64,000 nt of DNA from the NCBI RefSeq assembly GCF_022605165.1, contig NC_063076.1, positions 1,612,001 through 1,676,000 of the forward strand. Reading direction: 5' to 3'. Made by a program: the position numbers and the translations under genes. This DNA is from Purpureocillium takamizusanense (Eukaryota; Ascomycota; Sordariomycetes; Hypocreales; Ophiocordycipitaceae). Positions 9,905-21,405 of this stretch are shown here, in pieces; positions within the stretch are counted from its first letter, which is position 1, and every line of letters begins with the position of its first letter. The notes under the pieces are model-generated. The model was not told where the DNA came from and did no database searches. It was given only the letters and a program-made list of their open reading frames with translations.

Positions 9905-12046
9905 CTAGCTCCCGAAGCCAGCCCACTCGCCGCCGTCGCCGTCATCATCACCCCCCTCCCTGTCCGTCGTCGTCGTCGTCGTCTTGCGCCTCTTGCTGCC
10001 CTCAATGGCCCCCTGCCTGTTGTGCTGCTTGCGCCGCTCGTAGCCGCTCGTCGACGTGATCTTGGCCTTGCTCGTGCCGCTGCGGCGCGCCTCGACGCCG
10101 CGTTCCCTCAGCTTCTTCCTGTCCGCCTTGGTCACCTTGGGCAGCGCGTCGAGCAGCCACTTCTGCACGCCCGCCTCGGCCCCCGTCTTGCCCGCCTGCC
10201 GCTCGCTCGCCGCGATCACGTTGGCCACCGTCTTGACGAAGGGTATGTCCTCCTTGGTGTAAAAGGTGACGGCCACGCCGCCCTCGCGACCCGCCCGGCC
10301 CGTCCGCCCCGCGCGGTGCACGTACGCGGCGCTGGACCCGGGCACGTCGTAGTTGACGACGCCGTTGACGCCCGCAAAGTCGACGCCGCGCGCGAGCACG
10401 TCCGTCGTGATGAGCACCCAGATCTCGCCCGCGCGGAACTTGCGCATGATGGCCGCCCGCGCCGAGTCGGGCAACCCGCTGTGCAGCGCCGCGATCCGCG
10501 ACGACCCGCCCGCCTCGAGCGGTATGTCGTACTTGAGCTCCTCGTGGAGCGCCGTCGCGCGGTCAATGGTTTGCGTGAAGACGAGGAACGGCGGCCGCAG
10601 CGGAGGGCCCGAGTCGTCGCTCGCCGTCGGGTGCAGGAGCTGTCGCAGCGCCAGCAGCTTGCCCTGCTCGCTCGCCGTATAAGTGAGCTTGTGCACCACG
10701 TTGGGCACCGCCGTGTCCTTGAGGCCCACGACAAGCCGTACCAGCGGCTTCTGGCTGATGCCCAGGGACTCGGCCCGGGCCTTGACCTTGTCCGTGACCA
10801 GCGTCTCGATATTAGAGCCCATGGTGGCCGACCAGCACGACAGTCTCAGCTTCGTGTTCGTGCACGCCGTCCACAGCCCCAGCGTCTGTTCCCGGAACAA
10901 TGGATCCAAAAGAACGTCCGCCTCATCGAGTATCAGGTCGCGCACCGTAGGCAGGACCTTGGTCATGCCACTCGGTCCTGATGTGAGGAAGTTGAGCAGC
11001 AACAGCGGCGTCGTGACCAAAATGTCCGCTTTGGTGACGGACCCTGGCTTGCGGGACTGCTTCTTTTTCTTCTCCTCGTCCTCCGACTCGTCCTCTTCGT
11101 CGCTCTCCTCGGGCTCATCATCAGAGCTGTCCTCGGCGAGCACCTGTTGCTCAGCAGCAAGCGCCATGCCCTTCTTCATGCCCGCAATCTTGAGACCCGT
11201 GCCCTGCACCAGCTTGTTGCCCTCGTTGACGATTTGAAACGCCAACTCCCTGGTCGGGGCCACGACCACGGCCTCGAGCTCGTGGATCCCGTGCAGCTTC
11301 GCCTCGGCTCTTCTCCGCATGATGTTGTTGATGGCCGGTATGAGGAAGCTGATTGTCTTGCCGCTGCCAGTCGGCGCGACGGCGAGAAAGTCGATGCCCT
11401 CCTCGAGGCCCTCCTTGTCGTCCAGCGCGAGCTCCGGGTGCAGCAGCAGGGGCAGGCTGCCCAGCTGCACCTCCGTGGGGACGCGGTAGCCCTGCGCGAC
11501 GAGGTTCTCGGCAACCCTTCGGGAGATGCCGTAGTTGGTCCGCAGGTCGCCGAATGACTCGAGGGGCTGAGGGAACAGCTGCCTCTTCTCCTCCTTCTTC
11601 GCCTCGACGACCGCCTTCTTCTTCTTTTTCTTTGACTTGGTGACCTTGTTCTGCTCCTCCACCTTGGACATGAGCGTGATTTTCAGGCGATGCGACCGCA
11701 GCAGCTGGCGGCACTCGTCCTCGCTCAGCTTCTTCGTGGGCATGGGCGCGGGACTCGGCGCGCGATCCGCCTTGTGCGCCTCGGGCTGCTGCTTCTTGCC
11801 GGCAGCGGACTCGGCCTTGGGGGCGAAAAAGTCCACCACGGGCAGGTCTTCTTGGGGCGACGGCTCCTTGTCGGGCTCGTCGCCGTTGCGCTTGCGCTTC
11901 TGGCCGCGGACGTCGTCGTGGAAGAGCTGCGGGTTCGTCCGGGTGCCGGCCGACGGGAGCTTCACGGCGGCGGCGGCATTGGCGCCGAGCTGCGCGCCCT
12001 TGGACGTCTTGACGGTCCCGCGGGACAGGATCTTGAAGATGTCCAT
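9905..12046 (-). CDS. rok1: ATP-dependent RNA helicase Rok1 (DEAD box, DDX52 family)
   Basis: Single-exon gene of 713 residues starting at MDIFKILSRG, the family's usual N-terminus; an in-frame ATG 63 bp upstream (12,109) would add 21 residues and is judged unlikely. Motifs in order: Q motif region YRVPTEVQ (about 187-194), Walker A APTGSGKT (224-231), Ia APTREL (263-268), DEAD (374-377), SAT (406-408), and helicase domain 2 with LITTDVLARGVDF (545-557) and HRAGRTGR (577-584). A very acidic insert (about 305-326) and a Lys run (about 138-144) are characteristic of Rok1. The C-terminus has a poly-Thr tract encoded by a (GTC)n repeat on the plus strand near 9968-9983. Rok1 acts in the nucleolus in early 40S subunit assembly. 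The strong match of domain plan makes Rok1 more likely than another DEAD-box helicase. Confidence 0.93.
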   Translation of the reverse strand: MDIFKILSRGTVKTSKGAQLGANAAAAVKLPSAGTRTNPQLFHDDVRGQKRKRNGDEPDKEPSPQEDLPVVDFFAPKAESAAGKKQQPEAHKADRAPSPAPMPTKKLSEDECRQLLRSHRLKITLMSKVEEQNKVTKSKKKKKKAVVEAKKEEKRQLFPQPLESFGDLRTNYGISRRVAENLVAQGYRVPTEVQLGSLPLLLHPELALDDKEGLEEGIDFLAVAPTGSGKTISFLIPAINNIMRRRAEAKLHGIHELEAVVVAPTRELAFQIVNEGNKLVQGTGLKIAGMKKGMALAAEQQVLAEDSSDDEPEESDEEDESEDEEKKKKQSRKPGSVTKADILVTTPLLLLNFLTSGPSGMTKVLPTVRDLILDEADVLLDPLFREQTLGLWTACTNTKLRLSCWSATMGSNIETLVTDKVKARAESLGISQKPLVRLVVGLKDTAVPNVVHKLTYTASEQGKLLALRQLLHPTASDDSGPPLRPPFLVFTQTIDRATALHEELKYDIPLEAGGSSRIAALHSGLPDSARAAIMRKFRAGEIWVLITTDVLARGVDFAGVNGVVNYDVPGSSAAYVHRAGRTGRAGREGGVAVTFYTKEDIPFVKTVANVIAASERQAGKTGAEAGVQKWLLDALPKVTKADRKKLRERGVEARRSGTSKAKITSTSGYERRKQHNRQGAIEGSKRRKTTTTTTDREGGDDDGDGGEWAGFGS

Positions 12047-12597
12047 GGCTGGGCTATGGCGCTGAGCGCGGGCGGGACGGCGTCGTGTTGCGGACAGACG
12101 AAGAAACACAAGTTAAAAAAAAAAAAAGGCAGTGTCGCGGTGGAGGTTGCAGATTTCTTGGGGCGGCCGCCGCAGGGTCCAAGTTTCCAGAAAGTTGTCA
12201 AAGGTAGAATTTTTGTGGCGGCGTATCCTTGCAAAGGCTATGGTGGGTGGGGGTGGGGCGGACGGCGCGGGAAGTGATGACAGCCTCGTCTCGGGAGGAT
12301 CCTCTGACGGAGCTGAGAGTGACAATCGAAGGCGAGTCTATGACCGGATGATGGCATGATGGCATACAGTATTACTCTTCATTAGTTTTTCAATCAAAAC
12401 ATCTAGTGGTACCATGTTTCGCTGCATGTCAGCAACCCATCCGCCAACACCATCGTCAATGGCCACGCCTGACGCCAACGCCCATCCCGTAATGTATGAT
12501 CCCGATGATAGTACAACACAGCTGTATAGCGGCCAAAGGCACATATCCTCCGCTGTTCTCTTCTTCAAGTCGCTGCCAATCGCTTCCGCAAAGTCCC
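12047..12597. other. Intergenic: rok1 promoter side
   Basis: 551 bp between the rok1 start and the PIG-P stop, both on the minus strand, so it holds the rok1 promoter and the PIG-P 3' end. It includes a 13-base A run at about 12,116-12,127. No gene seen. Confidence 0.5.
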
Positions 12598-12753
12598 TCA
12601 CGTCCCGTCGTCGAAACCGCCCTCCTCCCTCCCCTCGCCGTAGAGCACCTCGCACACGCCCGCCAGCGGAATATCCAGCACCGCGTCGGTCCCCTCGTTC
12701 CAAATCTCGCGCCAGCGCAGCCGCCCATTGCCGTCGCACTTGCGCTCCCGCCT

Positions 12754-12784
<31 letters not shown>

Positions 12785-13371
12785 GTCCCGCCGCTCGCGC
12801 CCGCGATCGCGCTCACGCTCGGGCGCAGCCGGCCCTTGGAGTCGATGACGGCCAGCTTGCCCGCGCCGTCGACCATGGTCTCGACGCTCGCCATGGGCAC
12901 CGTCAGCATCTCCGTGTTGTACGACGCCAGGGCCACGTAAATGTACACGAGCGTCATGACGAGGAACGCCGGCGTCGCCAGCGCCCACCACCGGTCCGGG
13001 TAGTACTCGATGCCCAGCGCCAGCAGGAACGGCGCCGGCAGGTAGCTCCACAGCAGCCATAGTAGGAACGTCAGGCTGCTGAACAGGTACAGCACGAAGC
13101 CGTAGTACTCGTACGTCGGCACCTGGGGCGCCGCCCGCGGCAGCGGCGCCATGTTGTCGTCGTCCGAGGCATCGGGCGTCGTCGGCCGCGACGGCCGCAG
13201 CAGCGACGTCAGCGAGGGGGACGGCGGAAGCGGCGTCGGCGGCCGGCCGTAAAAGGGCGGCGCGAAGTAGTTTTGCGACGGCGGCCGCGGCGGCGATTCG
13301 TCGCCGTCTGACGAGCCCGACGACAGGTTGTCGGAGAGGTATTCGTCCTCGTCTTCCGACGACATGGACAT
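12598..13371 (-). CDS. gpi19: PIG-P subunit of GPI N-acetylglucosaminyltransferase (Gpi19)
   Basis: Uninterrupted frame; 257 residues if started at MSMSSEDEDEY. An in-frame ATG at 13,494 would add 41 residues rich in basic and polar amino acids, so the start is uncertain. The N-terminal 85 residues are acidic and Ser/Pro-rich. The PIG-P domain begins at YEYYGFVLYLFSS, with membrane segments at about 91-111 and 130-150 separated by the conserved LGIEYYPDRWWAL loop, followed by ASYNTEMLT. The protein is a small ER-membrane subunit of the complex that transfers GlcNAc to phosphatidylinositol, the first step of GPI-anchor synthesis. A poly-Gly stretch encoded by a CCG-type repeat at about 12,756-12,785 interrupts the C-terminal part, probably repeat expansion. 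The tail ends WNEGTDAVLDIPLAGVCEVL, which looks conserved. Confidence 0.88.
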
Positions 13372-13796
13372 GATGTCGGGCGCCCGGGGGGGAGGGGTTT
13401 GGGGTTGTTGGCCCAGAGGGCAGCGCACGGCGTGGGCGTTTTTGTTGCTGCGCGTCGCAGGGATGACAAGTTGAAGTTGCTTGCTTGCCGGCATGCGGGT
13501 CGCGGGGTGTGTGGCGTTGAATCTCGCAAATCCCGGCCCGCCTCACCCACCATTGAATAATGATCGTCCGTCAACCCCCCTGGTGCCCGCCAGCGCAGCA
13601 CTTGGAAAATACGTCGTCACATTCAACGCGGCCGTAAAAGAACACATCTCGCAGTGCATGATTAGTGACCTCTTGCCAGTATTTTCTCTGCTAATACAAC
13701 GCTTCATAATCGCTCATCTCGACATCCTGGCTATTGTACAGGCACATACATACACGCGCGCGCATAAGTAGGTAGGTAGGTAAGTACATGCCCATT
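13372..13796. other. Short intergenic between PIG-P and vps8
   Basis: 425 bp separating two minus-strand genes. The part next to 13,371 stays open in the PIG-P frame up to 13,494 and may be a longer N-terminus. A GTAGGTAGGTAGGTAAGTA motif lies at about 13,769-13,785, immediately past the vps8 stop. Nothing else seen. Confidence 0.5.
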
Positions 13797-16700
13797 CTAT
13801 CCATCAACGGGGCATCTGTACTCTCGCTCCCGCCCCAGCACCCCATTCTCTTGCCTCTCCTGCAGCGCATCCAGGCAACTCTGATGGTAGATGTGCCGAC
13901 AGGCCAGCACGACGAGCGGGCCCAAGGGTGCATCCTTGCCGCCGCTCGACGTGTCAGGTTCCATGAGCATGCTCGACGGCCGCGTGTCGAGGCTCTTGCC
14001 CTTATTCTTGCCGTCAGACTCGCCCGCCTTGCCCGTGGCCCTCGCCGCAGCCCGTGCTTTCCTATCCTTCCTCGCCGCCTCCTCCATGGCCTGCTTGTCC
14101 TCCCAGGCTTCGAAGACGACGCCGCCCGCGACGCCCGGCCCCCAGACCCGCCTCCCGCATGCTTCACACGTAGATCCTCGCGGTCGCCAGCCACGCTGTC
14201 TCAGCTCGACGGCTTGGTTGACACTGACAAAAAGACTTCGCTCCAGGAGGCGGTTCGACAGACGCAAGATCGATTCCTCATACGCATAGGCCGAGAAGAT
14301 AGAAGCCAGGACCCCGCGGAGATCAGCCAGGTTGGGCGACGATGCGGCAGCCTGGGTGAGAAACGCCTTTAGGACACGTAGAAAGGATAGATTCGAGCCC
14401 GCATTGGACAGCATCTTGCTGCCCGACTGGCCATGTGCCTGGCTGGACGTCGCCGTCAGAAGCGCCGTGAAGGTATGCTGAACCAACGAACGAAGCAGCG
14501 CGAGTAACTTTTCCTCGTCGACTTCCTCGTCACTGGCCGTGACTAGTATGGCCGGCGACAGGCGTTTCGTGACTTGGACGCAGGCGTCAATCAGCGTCAG
14601 CCAGAGAGCCTCGTCTGGTGACAGACCGTCCTTAGATGACGATGACTCGTTTTGAACGACTGTGCTCTTCCTAGACGTTTTGGTCTGGCCCTGGCAGAGC
14701 CAAATACCGACGTGGACATACTTTTGCAAGCCGTGCAGAAGCTCTTCGGCCGACGCTTGAATGTCAAGTTCGCCACCACCACTTCGCTCCTCGCCGCCGC
14801 TCAATAGGCCTTGCATCGCAGATTCGAGAGTGTGCAGATGCTTGACCAGCCGCCCCATGGCATTCGTTATCTGCCCGTCGCGGGCCATGAGTACGACAGC
14901 AGCATCGACAACTTGCGTGGCCTCCATGGTTGGCAGCAGGACTTCCAACCGGAGATTTGTAGACTGAACCGTTTCGACGTAGTCGGACACGTGCTGCGGG
15001 TCGAACTTGCACATGAGTTGGACGTAGCGTTCCACCAAATCTCGATCCAACAGCTCGCTTTGCTCGTCCGATAGACGATCGGATTCTAGCAAGGCCTTTA
15101 AGTAGGCGTGCTGCAGCTCCGGCGCGTCCTGTGCCGACTCAATTACGTGTCGGTGGAGAGCTGCATCTTGGTGCCTCAATGTGCTTGCCGTTCTCCTCGG
15201 GCTGAGGGCCAAGAGGTCTCGTGCGTGCCCCTCAATCACTTGCCGCACCTCTCTGCTTTGTCTACTATCCAAACCTGTCTGTGGCCGGAGGCAGTTCAAG
15301 ATGCAGTCGAAAACGGCCTCTTGGTCTTCGGGGTCCTCAAAGTAGGTGGTCAAAAGTTTGGCGTATTGTTTCTCGACTTTGAAAGTGCGCTTCAAGATGC
15401 GATAGAAGCCAGCCTGTCTGAAGAGAGGTAGCATCGCCGCCATGTCTGATGGGTGATACACCGACAACAGATACTCTGCGCTGAGCTGAGCGTCGTCCGC
15501 GAGGTCCTCGCCGGGATAGTTGCACAGCCCCTCAAGAACTCTGGATAAAGTCGATCCAGAGAAGAGGAGGTACTGCGGAAACTTTGGCAAATTTCGCGCA
15601 ATGAACATGTCCAGGTAGATGGCGTCCTCTCGAGCAAAGTCGTCCGGATTCATGACGTCAAGCAAGATGGTGATGATGTACTGGCGATTGATGGTCAACC
15701 CGAAGATCTGCTCCTCTGGCATGTCCATCCGCGAACCGCCAGTGACCTGCTTGTCAGGAGAGTCGTTGAGGAAACCGTCCTCGAACGCCTCGTTTAGCGC
15801 GCTCAAGAAGCTGGGCGCGTCGAACTTGAGAATCATGCGCAGATATGGGAACGCCGGTTCTGACTCGTCTCCTGATCGAGTCAAGAACTCGCGCCCGCTG
15901 CCCGCTGGCCACTCGATGGTTTTCCCGGAGAAGAAGAACCAGTAGATCTCGGATTTGGCTTTAATCGCCGTCTCCTCTTCCATCATTTCTCCGTTCGGGT
16001 ATATCCTCCCTGTCAAGGTGTAAGAGAGGTATGGAAAGATCTTGAGCGCGTTGACACTGTAGTAGTCGTCGGTCTGTGCGGTGCTATCCCCGTTTGTCAT
16101 CAACGGCAGCAGGAGACTCAGGAGATCGACCATCGGGGTTATGTAGTCGCCGAGGGCCTGGTTCCAGACATACGTCAAGGCATCGTAAAGGCTGTGCTGT
16201 TTGCAGTGAAGTGTGACCTGGTCTAGGTCAAGGGTTGTTGTTTGCATGTGGCAAATCATCTCCTCGAGTCTGCTCTCCCAGCCCTTGGTCACGTAGTGGG
16301 CGACCATGTCCTTCACCACACCGGGAGGAACAACAGTTATCGCCTCGTCCAGAATATACGGCTCCAGCGTCTCATGGAATATGCCGCTCACATCGGCGCC
16401 CTCGTACCAATCGTACATGTCGTCGAAGAGATAGTCTGTTGTCCCGATAGCCTGGCATGCGACAAAACATGTCTCAGCCAGCTGCCGCAAGTGATCGTCG
16501 TCGGCTTCGGGGCTACCCTTTTGTCTTTGCCCAAAGGCATATTTGAGCGATGCCGTGATTATTTCCATGATTTTATCCTGTACCATCGAATGTCGCAGCT
16601 TTATATCCTCTGGCAGCCCGACCGTGAGCTTATCGGCGTCACCAGTATAGTAAGAAGTAGCTAGTCGAATGGCACCAAGGTAGTCACCATTTTCCATCAT

Positions 16701-18633
16701 GGCGATGAGCCGGTCCGCCCAGTTAGACAGCGCCCCGATCGACACTTCGTTAAACCCGAGTAGGAAGATTCTACCTTTGTACGCCTTAAAGCTCATGTAG
16801 AAAGCGTCGGCTACGACGCCGTGCATGGTCTGGTCAGACTCATCGAGCTGTTCCACCAGTGCATGTAGCTGCTTGGAGAACAGATCCGTGTGGTAAATGT
16901 ACTTTTGCAGAAGGTCGATGGCGTCGGTCATCCGCATACTTCTGTCTTCCAGCACGATCAACCTCTGTGAGATGGTGAGGACGGTCAAGACGGAGCGGCT
17001 CAGCCACTGGACCGCGACAATGGCTTCTTCGCACTTCCATCTGCTCCGGGCTTTGAACTTGAGCGAGGGCGGCTGGTCCTTGCTCTCGCTCGGTATCTCG
17101 TCCACGTCCAGCACGGTAAGAACATTCGACCAGCAGTAGACAAGCTTCACCTTGGACACGTCGCTTCCCGTGACGGGGTCGGGAACCTTTAACTTGACAG
17201 CGGGAAACCAGGCTAAGCAACCCGTCATGGCGCTGTGGGCTGGAACGTCCTTTGGCCTGGCCGACTTATGCTGGGTCTGAGCAACTGGTGTCGTAGAGAC
17301 AATCACCAGAAGATAAGGGGTGAGCATGGCCGTCAGGCCCATCGAGTCTGTGGCTTGCTCGACGTTTCCCAGGGGGAGGGGCGCAAACGCAAGTACCGTG
17401 CTCGGCTTGAGCGGCTTCCCAGCGGGAGTCGGTGCGTTGGGGTACCGACCCAGGATCCTCGTCGTCCTGACCGTGCGACCGAGGGCCCCCGTGCCCCTTG
17501 TTGCGAGGTGCGAGAAGGCCATCCCTCGGTCATCGGCTGAAACGAGAGCAGTATGTCGCGTCCCCAAGAAGCCCAGATGAATCACAGACACGTTCTCCAC
17601 GTGCCCATCCGCAGTATGGTTTTGCGCCTGGGCATCGTCCAGGTGAGGAATGGTGAGAAATGGCCGTGCTGCCCTGGAGGTGTCCCAGGTAAATATGCTG
17701 CCGTTGGCATGCCCGCCAGCAATTGTGGTATGATCCGCAGATATAGCGAGTGCGGTAACTGCCCCAGATTCGACGGCTGCGACGTGTCAGTCCTGCAAGG
17801 TCGCGGCAAGGTACACCAGGTTTGCCTACCTTTGGTGCCTTGTCCGATGATCATCTTGAGATTCTGATTGTAGTCAAACATTAAGATTATACCCTTTGAG
17901 GTTCCTATAACAATCGCTGCCGAGATAGCAAGGCAGGTGGGTGCGCCAAAGTTGCGACGGCCAGCTTCGGAGAAGGCCTGGCCGTTGATCTTCTTGAGCC
18001 TCGTCCATCGCACGACCTCCCACGGTGGCGTAGGCGTGTCCGCCTCTGCCTGGTCGAGCAGGAAGTTGGAGCTCAGGGAGACGTTACGGCTATGCGGGGA
18101 TAGAAAGGCAGGTGAGGAGGGCCGCAGCGTGTGGGCGGAGGATGAGCTCGAGATGCGGGACTGGAAGCGTCTATCGAACGGTCGGAAGGACGGCGTAGGG
18201 CTTCGTAGGTCGGCTCGCAGGGCTACCGACGGCAGGACACTGCTTCCGGGAGAGGACATGAAGGAGCCCTTGTCTCGTCAGCTTGCGTGATGCCACTTGC
18301 ATAGATGTCTCGACCTACCTGAACAGACGGAGAGCAGCCCGGGCCAGAGGTGACCGAATCGACTGGGCTGCCGGCTCGACACGGCACGGCGTCCACCAAG
18401 CTGGCGTCCATGGAGCTCACTTCGGACCCCTCCTCGAATTGCTCGCGGATGGCATCGCGGTGGTTGCGAGTGGCTTGCTCGGAGCCGTCGGCCGAACCTA
18501 TCGCACCGGAATCAGACGAGGGCCCCTCGAGCTGGGGGACATCGGCGTCGGCATTGTCGCGTGGGGGCGAGCTCGTCTCCCCGACGCCTGGGCTCTCGCC
18601 GCTCGCCGGAGGCGCATCTTCTGTGTCAGACAT
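13797..18633 (-). CDS. vps8: Vps8, CORVET vacuolar/endosomal tethering complex subunit
   Basis: Three exons on the minus strand: 18,319-18,633, 17,830-18,268 and 13,797-17,776, with introns of 50 nt (GTAGGT...ACAAG, branch CTGAC close to the end) and 53 nt (GTAGGC...CGCAG); product 1,577 residues. The N-terminal ~120 residues are acidic and disordered. A WD/beta-propeller-like region follows, including WEVVRWTRLKKINGQAFSEA, VIGTSKGIILMFDYNQ and AISADHTTIAGGHANGSIFTW. The middle contains the Vps8 signature GLTAMLTPYLLVIVSTTPVA and a long alpha-solenoid. The C-terminus is a RING-like domain: CEAC, then a ~70-residue insertion, then CRHIYHQSC and a final CPVD. Vps8 binds Rab5-type GTPases and drives early endosome fusion. 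The first intron rests on frame and context alone; the second restores conserved sequence. Confidence 0.92.
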
Positions 18634-20133
18634 TGCGCTTCGGCTTCCATCACATCGTCCCAGGATCGTGTCGTAATCGTCATGAGCTAGGAGAGCTCAA
18701 AGCGGAGCTGGGGGGTCGTGGAAGGCGGCGCTGGGGCGGTCGCTCTCGGTCGCTTTCGGCGCCGCGACCGTGGATGGTGATCGCAGTCGCGACCACGTTT
18801 GCCTCCCAAGAATCGGCTCGAAACCTGCCGCCGCGAGCCCGATGCGAAAGCGTGCAATGTGTGGGACAGGTGGTGGTGTCGGAGGCTGGAGCTTGGCGGG
18901 ATCCTGCATGGATACAGGCAGTTGGAGGTACCTGTAGTATTCGTCCCTTAGCTGTTGCGGGCCGGGGATTTCCCGTTGGGGGGGCTTGGGTGTAAGTGGG
19001 CGCTGACGACTCCCCGCAGTTCCAGGCACATGCTTTCAACTTGCTTCATGTGTCCTTCCGCCTCGCGCTTCAAGACGCCACAATTGGGTAGAGGATATGT
19101 TTCAAGTCTGGTGCAAGTCGCATTGGACGTAGTTTGAACTGGCATATTGGAACTCGGCATGAAATACATGTCCGGGTGTTTGTTGCCTAGTCGTCTCTCC
19201 TACGGTGAATTGTTCGCTTGCAACGGGTGGGAACCTGTTGTCCCGCTGTTCAACTCACCGAATGACCTTGGCCGCGATTCACCACGAGAAGCTTATGTAT
19301 AAGAACTGCCCTAGCCCAGCGTTTTGGTCTGCCTAGCTGCTCCGGGAACTGGACGGGGTCAGATCGAAGTCTAGGACAGTCCCCAAGTACTTCGTACAGT
19401 ACGAAGTTTTCAAAAGTCAAGTCAATCCTTGCTCCAGGATAAAGCTCACACTTGGCGTCATACTCTTCTCATCATGTCTCCCCGTTCTCGCACATCGTGG
19501 GGTAAGTTCTCTTCTTCTTTTTTAAGGTGGAACATTCACTTCTTTTCCTCGTCGCTATGGGAGGTAAGCGAGGTCTTCTGTGGAGTGTGCTGCGCCGTCC
19601 TTGCGCAGATATGCAACGTCACGCGCATAGATCTGCCAGGTCATCCCTCAGAGTCGAGGCGGTGTCACTGCAAGCGGCAGGCACGAAATCTTTGAATGGG
19701 CTCAATGGTCATGTCACTAGAATCACAAATTGATTGTAGTTACTGTAAAGCACCACGAAAAAGAAGAGTTGCCAGTGGCATAACTGGATGGAGATTGCCA
19801 TCCGTTGCTAGGTATATGATACAAAGTACCTATTTTGTACGAAGTAACGTACTATGGGTATACTGTAGGTCCTGGGCAGCTAGGTACTGAGCACCACGAT
19901 GCCGCCTACAAGTCCGATGTATGTAACTTCTGTAATAACTATTCTCCTTCAGGCAATTGCTTACCTCGCCCAGGTCTCTCGGTCTCTTCACCAGGAAAGC
20001 CGATCGGTCTCAAGACTCCCTAGTCGTCTAAGTCGCTTGGCCGTGCCGCCCTAACCAGACCCACCCTCTGCGCCCGCCCCAATCACGTCCCCTGCGCAAA
20101 ACAGCCGCCAAGTTCCAGCCAAAAACCGCCGTC
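18634..20133. other. Divergent intergenic between vps8 and GPALPP gene
   Basis: 1.5 kb carrying both promoters. It contains a perfect inverted repeat at 19,389-19,407 (nine-base arms ACTTCGTAC/GTACGAAGT around one base), a TATGTATAAG box-like sequence near 19,292, and at 19,474 a short ATG frame running straight into a strong intron-like GTAAGT plus pyrimidine tract. I could not turn the last into a convincing gene (see findings). Confidence 0.5.
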
Positions 20134-21405
20134 ATGTCCAGTGACATCCCACCATCCATCCCTCCTCCTACACAACCACCAACGCTCCTCACCTCCATCC
20201 CTTCAACCCCCCTTTTCCCTTCCTTTGCCCCCCGTGGAGCCTCGCCTACCCCCGCGGCCGGTTCCTCCGACGGCGTCATGTCCTCCATAGGCCCGCAGCT
20301 TCCGCCACACCTCTCCAAACGCAAGCGCACGCCCGACGACGACGGCACCAACGACCGTGCCGATGCGCGCAGCGACTCTCCCAGCGGCAAGCTTCCCCTT
20401 CGCGAGGACCCCGCGTCGCACGCCAACGCGGATGAAATAGGCCTCGATGACGACGACGACGATTCGTCGGACGACGGCATGGGGCCGAGCGCGCCGCCCA
20501 CCGCGCGGCGGCAGCAGCAGCAGTCCAGACCCCCCGTCGTCGGGCCCTCGCTCCCACCGTCCGCCGCGAGCGCAAATCGGGACGAGATAGGCCTCTCCGA
20601 CTCGGACTCTGATACCGGCCCCGCGCCGCCACCACCTGCTGCTGCTGCTGCTACTGCTACTGCGTCCGCGTTGTCTCGTCCTGTCCCTCGAGGTCAATCA
20701 CCGGCGCGACCTACGCCCCCGTCAGCAGCAGCACCCAAACCGCAAGGCGACGCGCCATCAAACGCGGACTCGGACTCGGACTCGGACTCGGACTCGGACG
20801 ACGGCTACGGCCCCGCCCTGCCCTCGGCGACGACCAAGCGCGCCAACGCCATCGGCCCGTCCATGCCCCCCGTCGAAGCCGCCCCTCAGCGCGACGACTG
20901 GATGCTCGCGCCGCCCACCTCGAGCGGCTACACGGAGCGTGACCCGACGCGCATGCGCAGCCGCAAATTCGCCTCCAAGCCCTCCACGCAGCAGCCGCCT
21001 TCATCGTCATCAGCGTCCGGCGGCGTCTCCTCAATATGGACCGAGACGCCAGAGGAGAAGCTCCGCCGGCTGCAGGATGCAGTCCTCGGCCGCTCAGGTG
21101 ACGGTGGTGGAGGTGCGGCGGCGGCAGCGGAGCAGCAGAGGAACGTGGAGCAGGAGGAGCGCGACCGTCGCATCGCGGGCAGCATCGAGGCCCAGCGTGG
21201 AGGGAGCCTATACGACGAGCACAGCAAGAAGCGCAGGAAGGACGGCGTGGCAAAGGGCGAGGAGGAGGACGACCCGAGCAAGAGGGCGTTTGACAAGGAA
21301 AAGGACATGGCGCTGGGGGGCAAGATTGGCACGGCGCAGAGGAGGGAGCTGGTGACCAAGGCGGCCAACTTTGGCGGACGCTTCCAAAAGGGCTCGTATC
21401 TCTAA
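20134..21405 (+). CDS. GPALPP-motif protein with DUF3752 C-terminus
   Basis: Single exon, 423 residues. Repeated short motifs of the GPALPP type (GPQLPPHL, GPSLPPS, GPALPS, GPSMPP) are spaced through a Ser/Asp/Pro-rich disordered first two-thirds, with acidic runs such as poly-Asp and alternating Ser-Asp at about 210-225 (20,767-20,800). The last ~150 residues form a charged helical region matching DUF3752: ETPEEKLRRLQDAVLG, then SLYDEHSKKRRKD, PSKRAFDKEKDMALGG and a C-terminal KAANFGGRFQKGSYL. The human counterpart (GPALPP1) is a nuclear protein with little known function. No function is claimed beyond probable nuclear location. It converges on the RING gene with 747 bp between stops. Confidence 0.82.
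   Translation: MSSDIPPSIPPPTQPPTLLTSIPSTPLFPSFAPRGASPTPAAGSSDGVMSSIGPQLPPHLSKRKRTPDDDGTNDRADARSDSPSGKLPLREDPASHANADEIGLDDDDDDSSDDGMGPSAPPTARRQQQQSRPPVVGPSLPPSAASANRDEIGLSDSDSDTGPAPPPPAAAAATATASALSRPVPRGQSPARPTPPSAAAPKPQGDAPSNADSDSDSDSDSDDGYGPALPSATTKRANAIGPSMPPVEAAPQRDDWMLAPPTSSGYTERDPTRMRSRKFASKPSTQQPPSSSSASGGVSSIWTETPEEKLRRLQDAVLGRSGDGGGGAAAAAEQQRNVEQEERDRRIAGSIEAQRGGSLYDEHSKKRRKDGVAKGEEEDDPSKRAFDKEKDMALGGKIGTAQRRELVTKAANFGGRFQKGSYL

Noticed and set aside
10022..10981. ~319-codon plus-strand frame opposite rok1
   Set aside because: Arg/Ala/Leu-rich mirror of the helicase coding sequence; no independent support.
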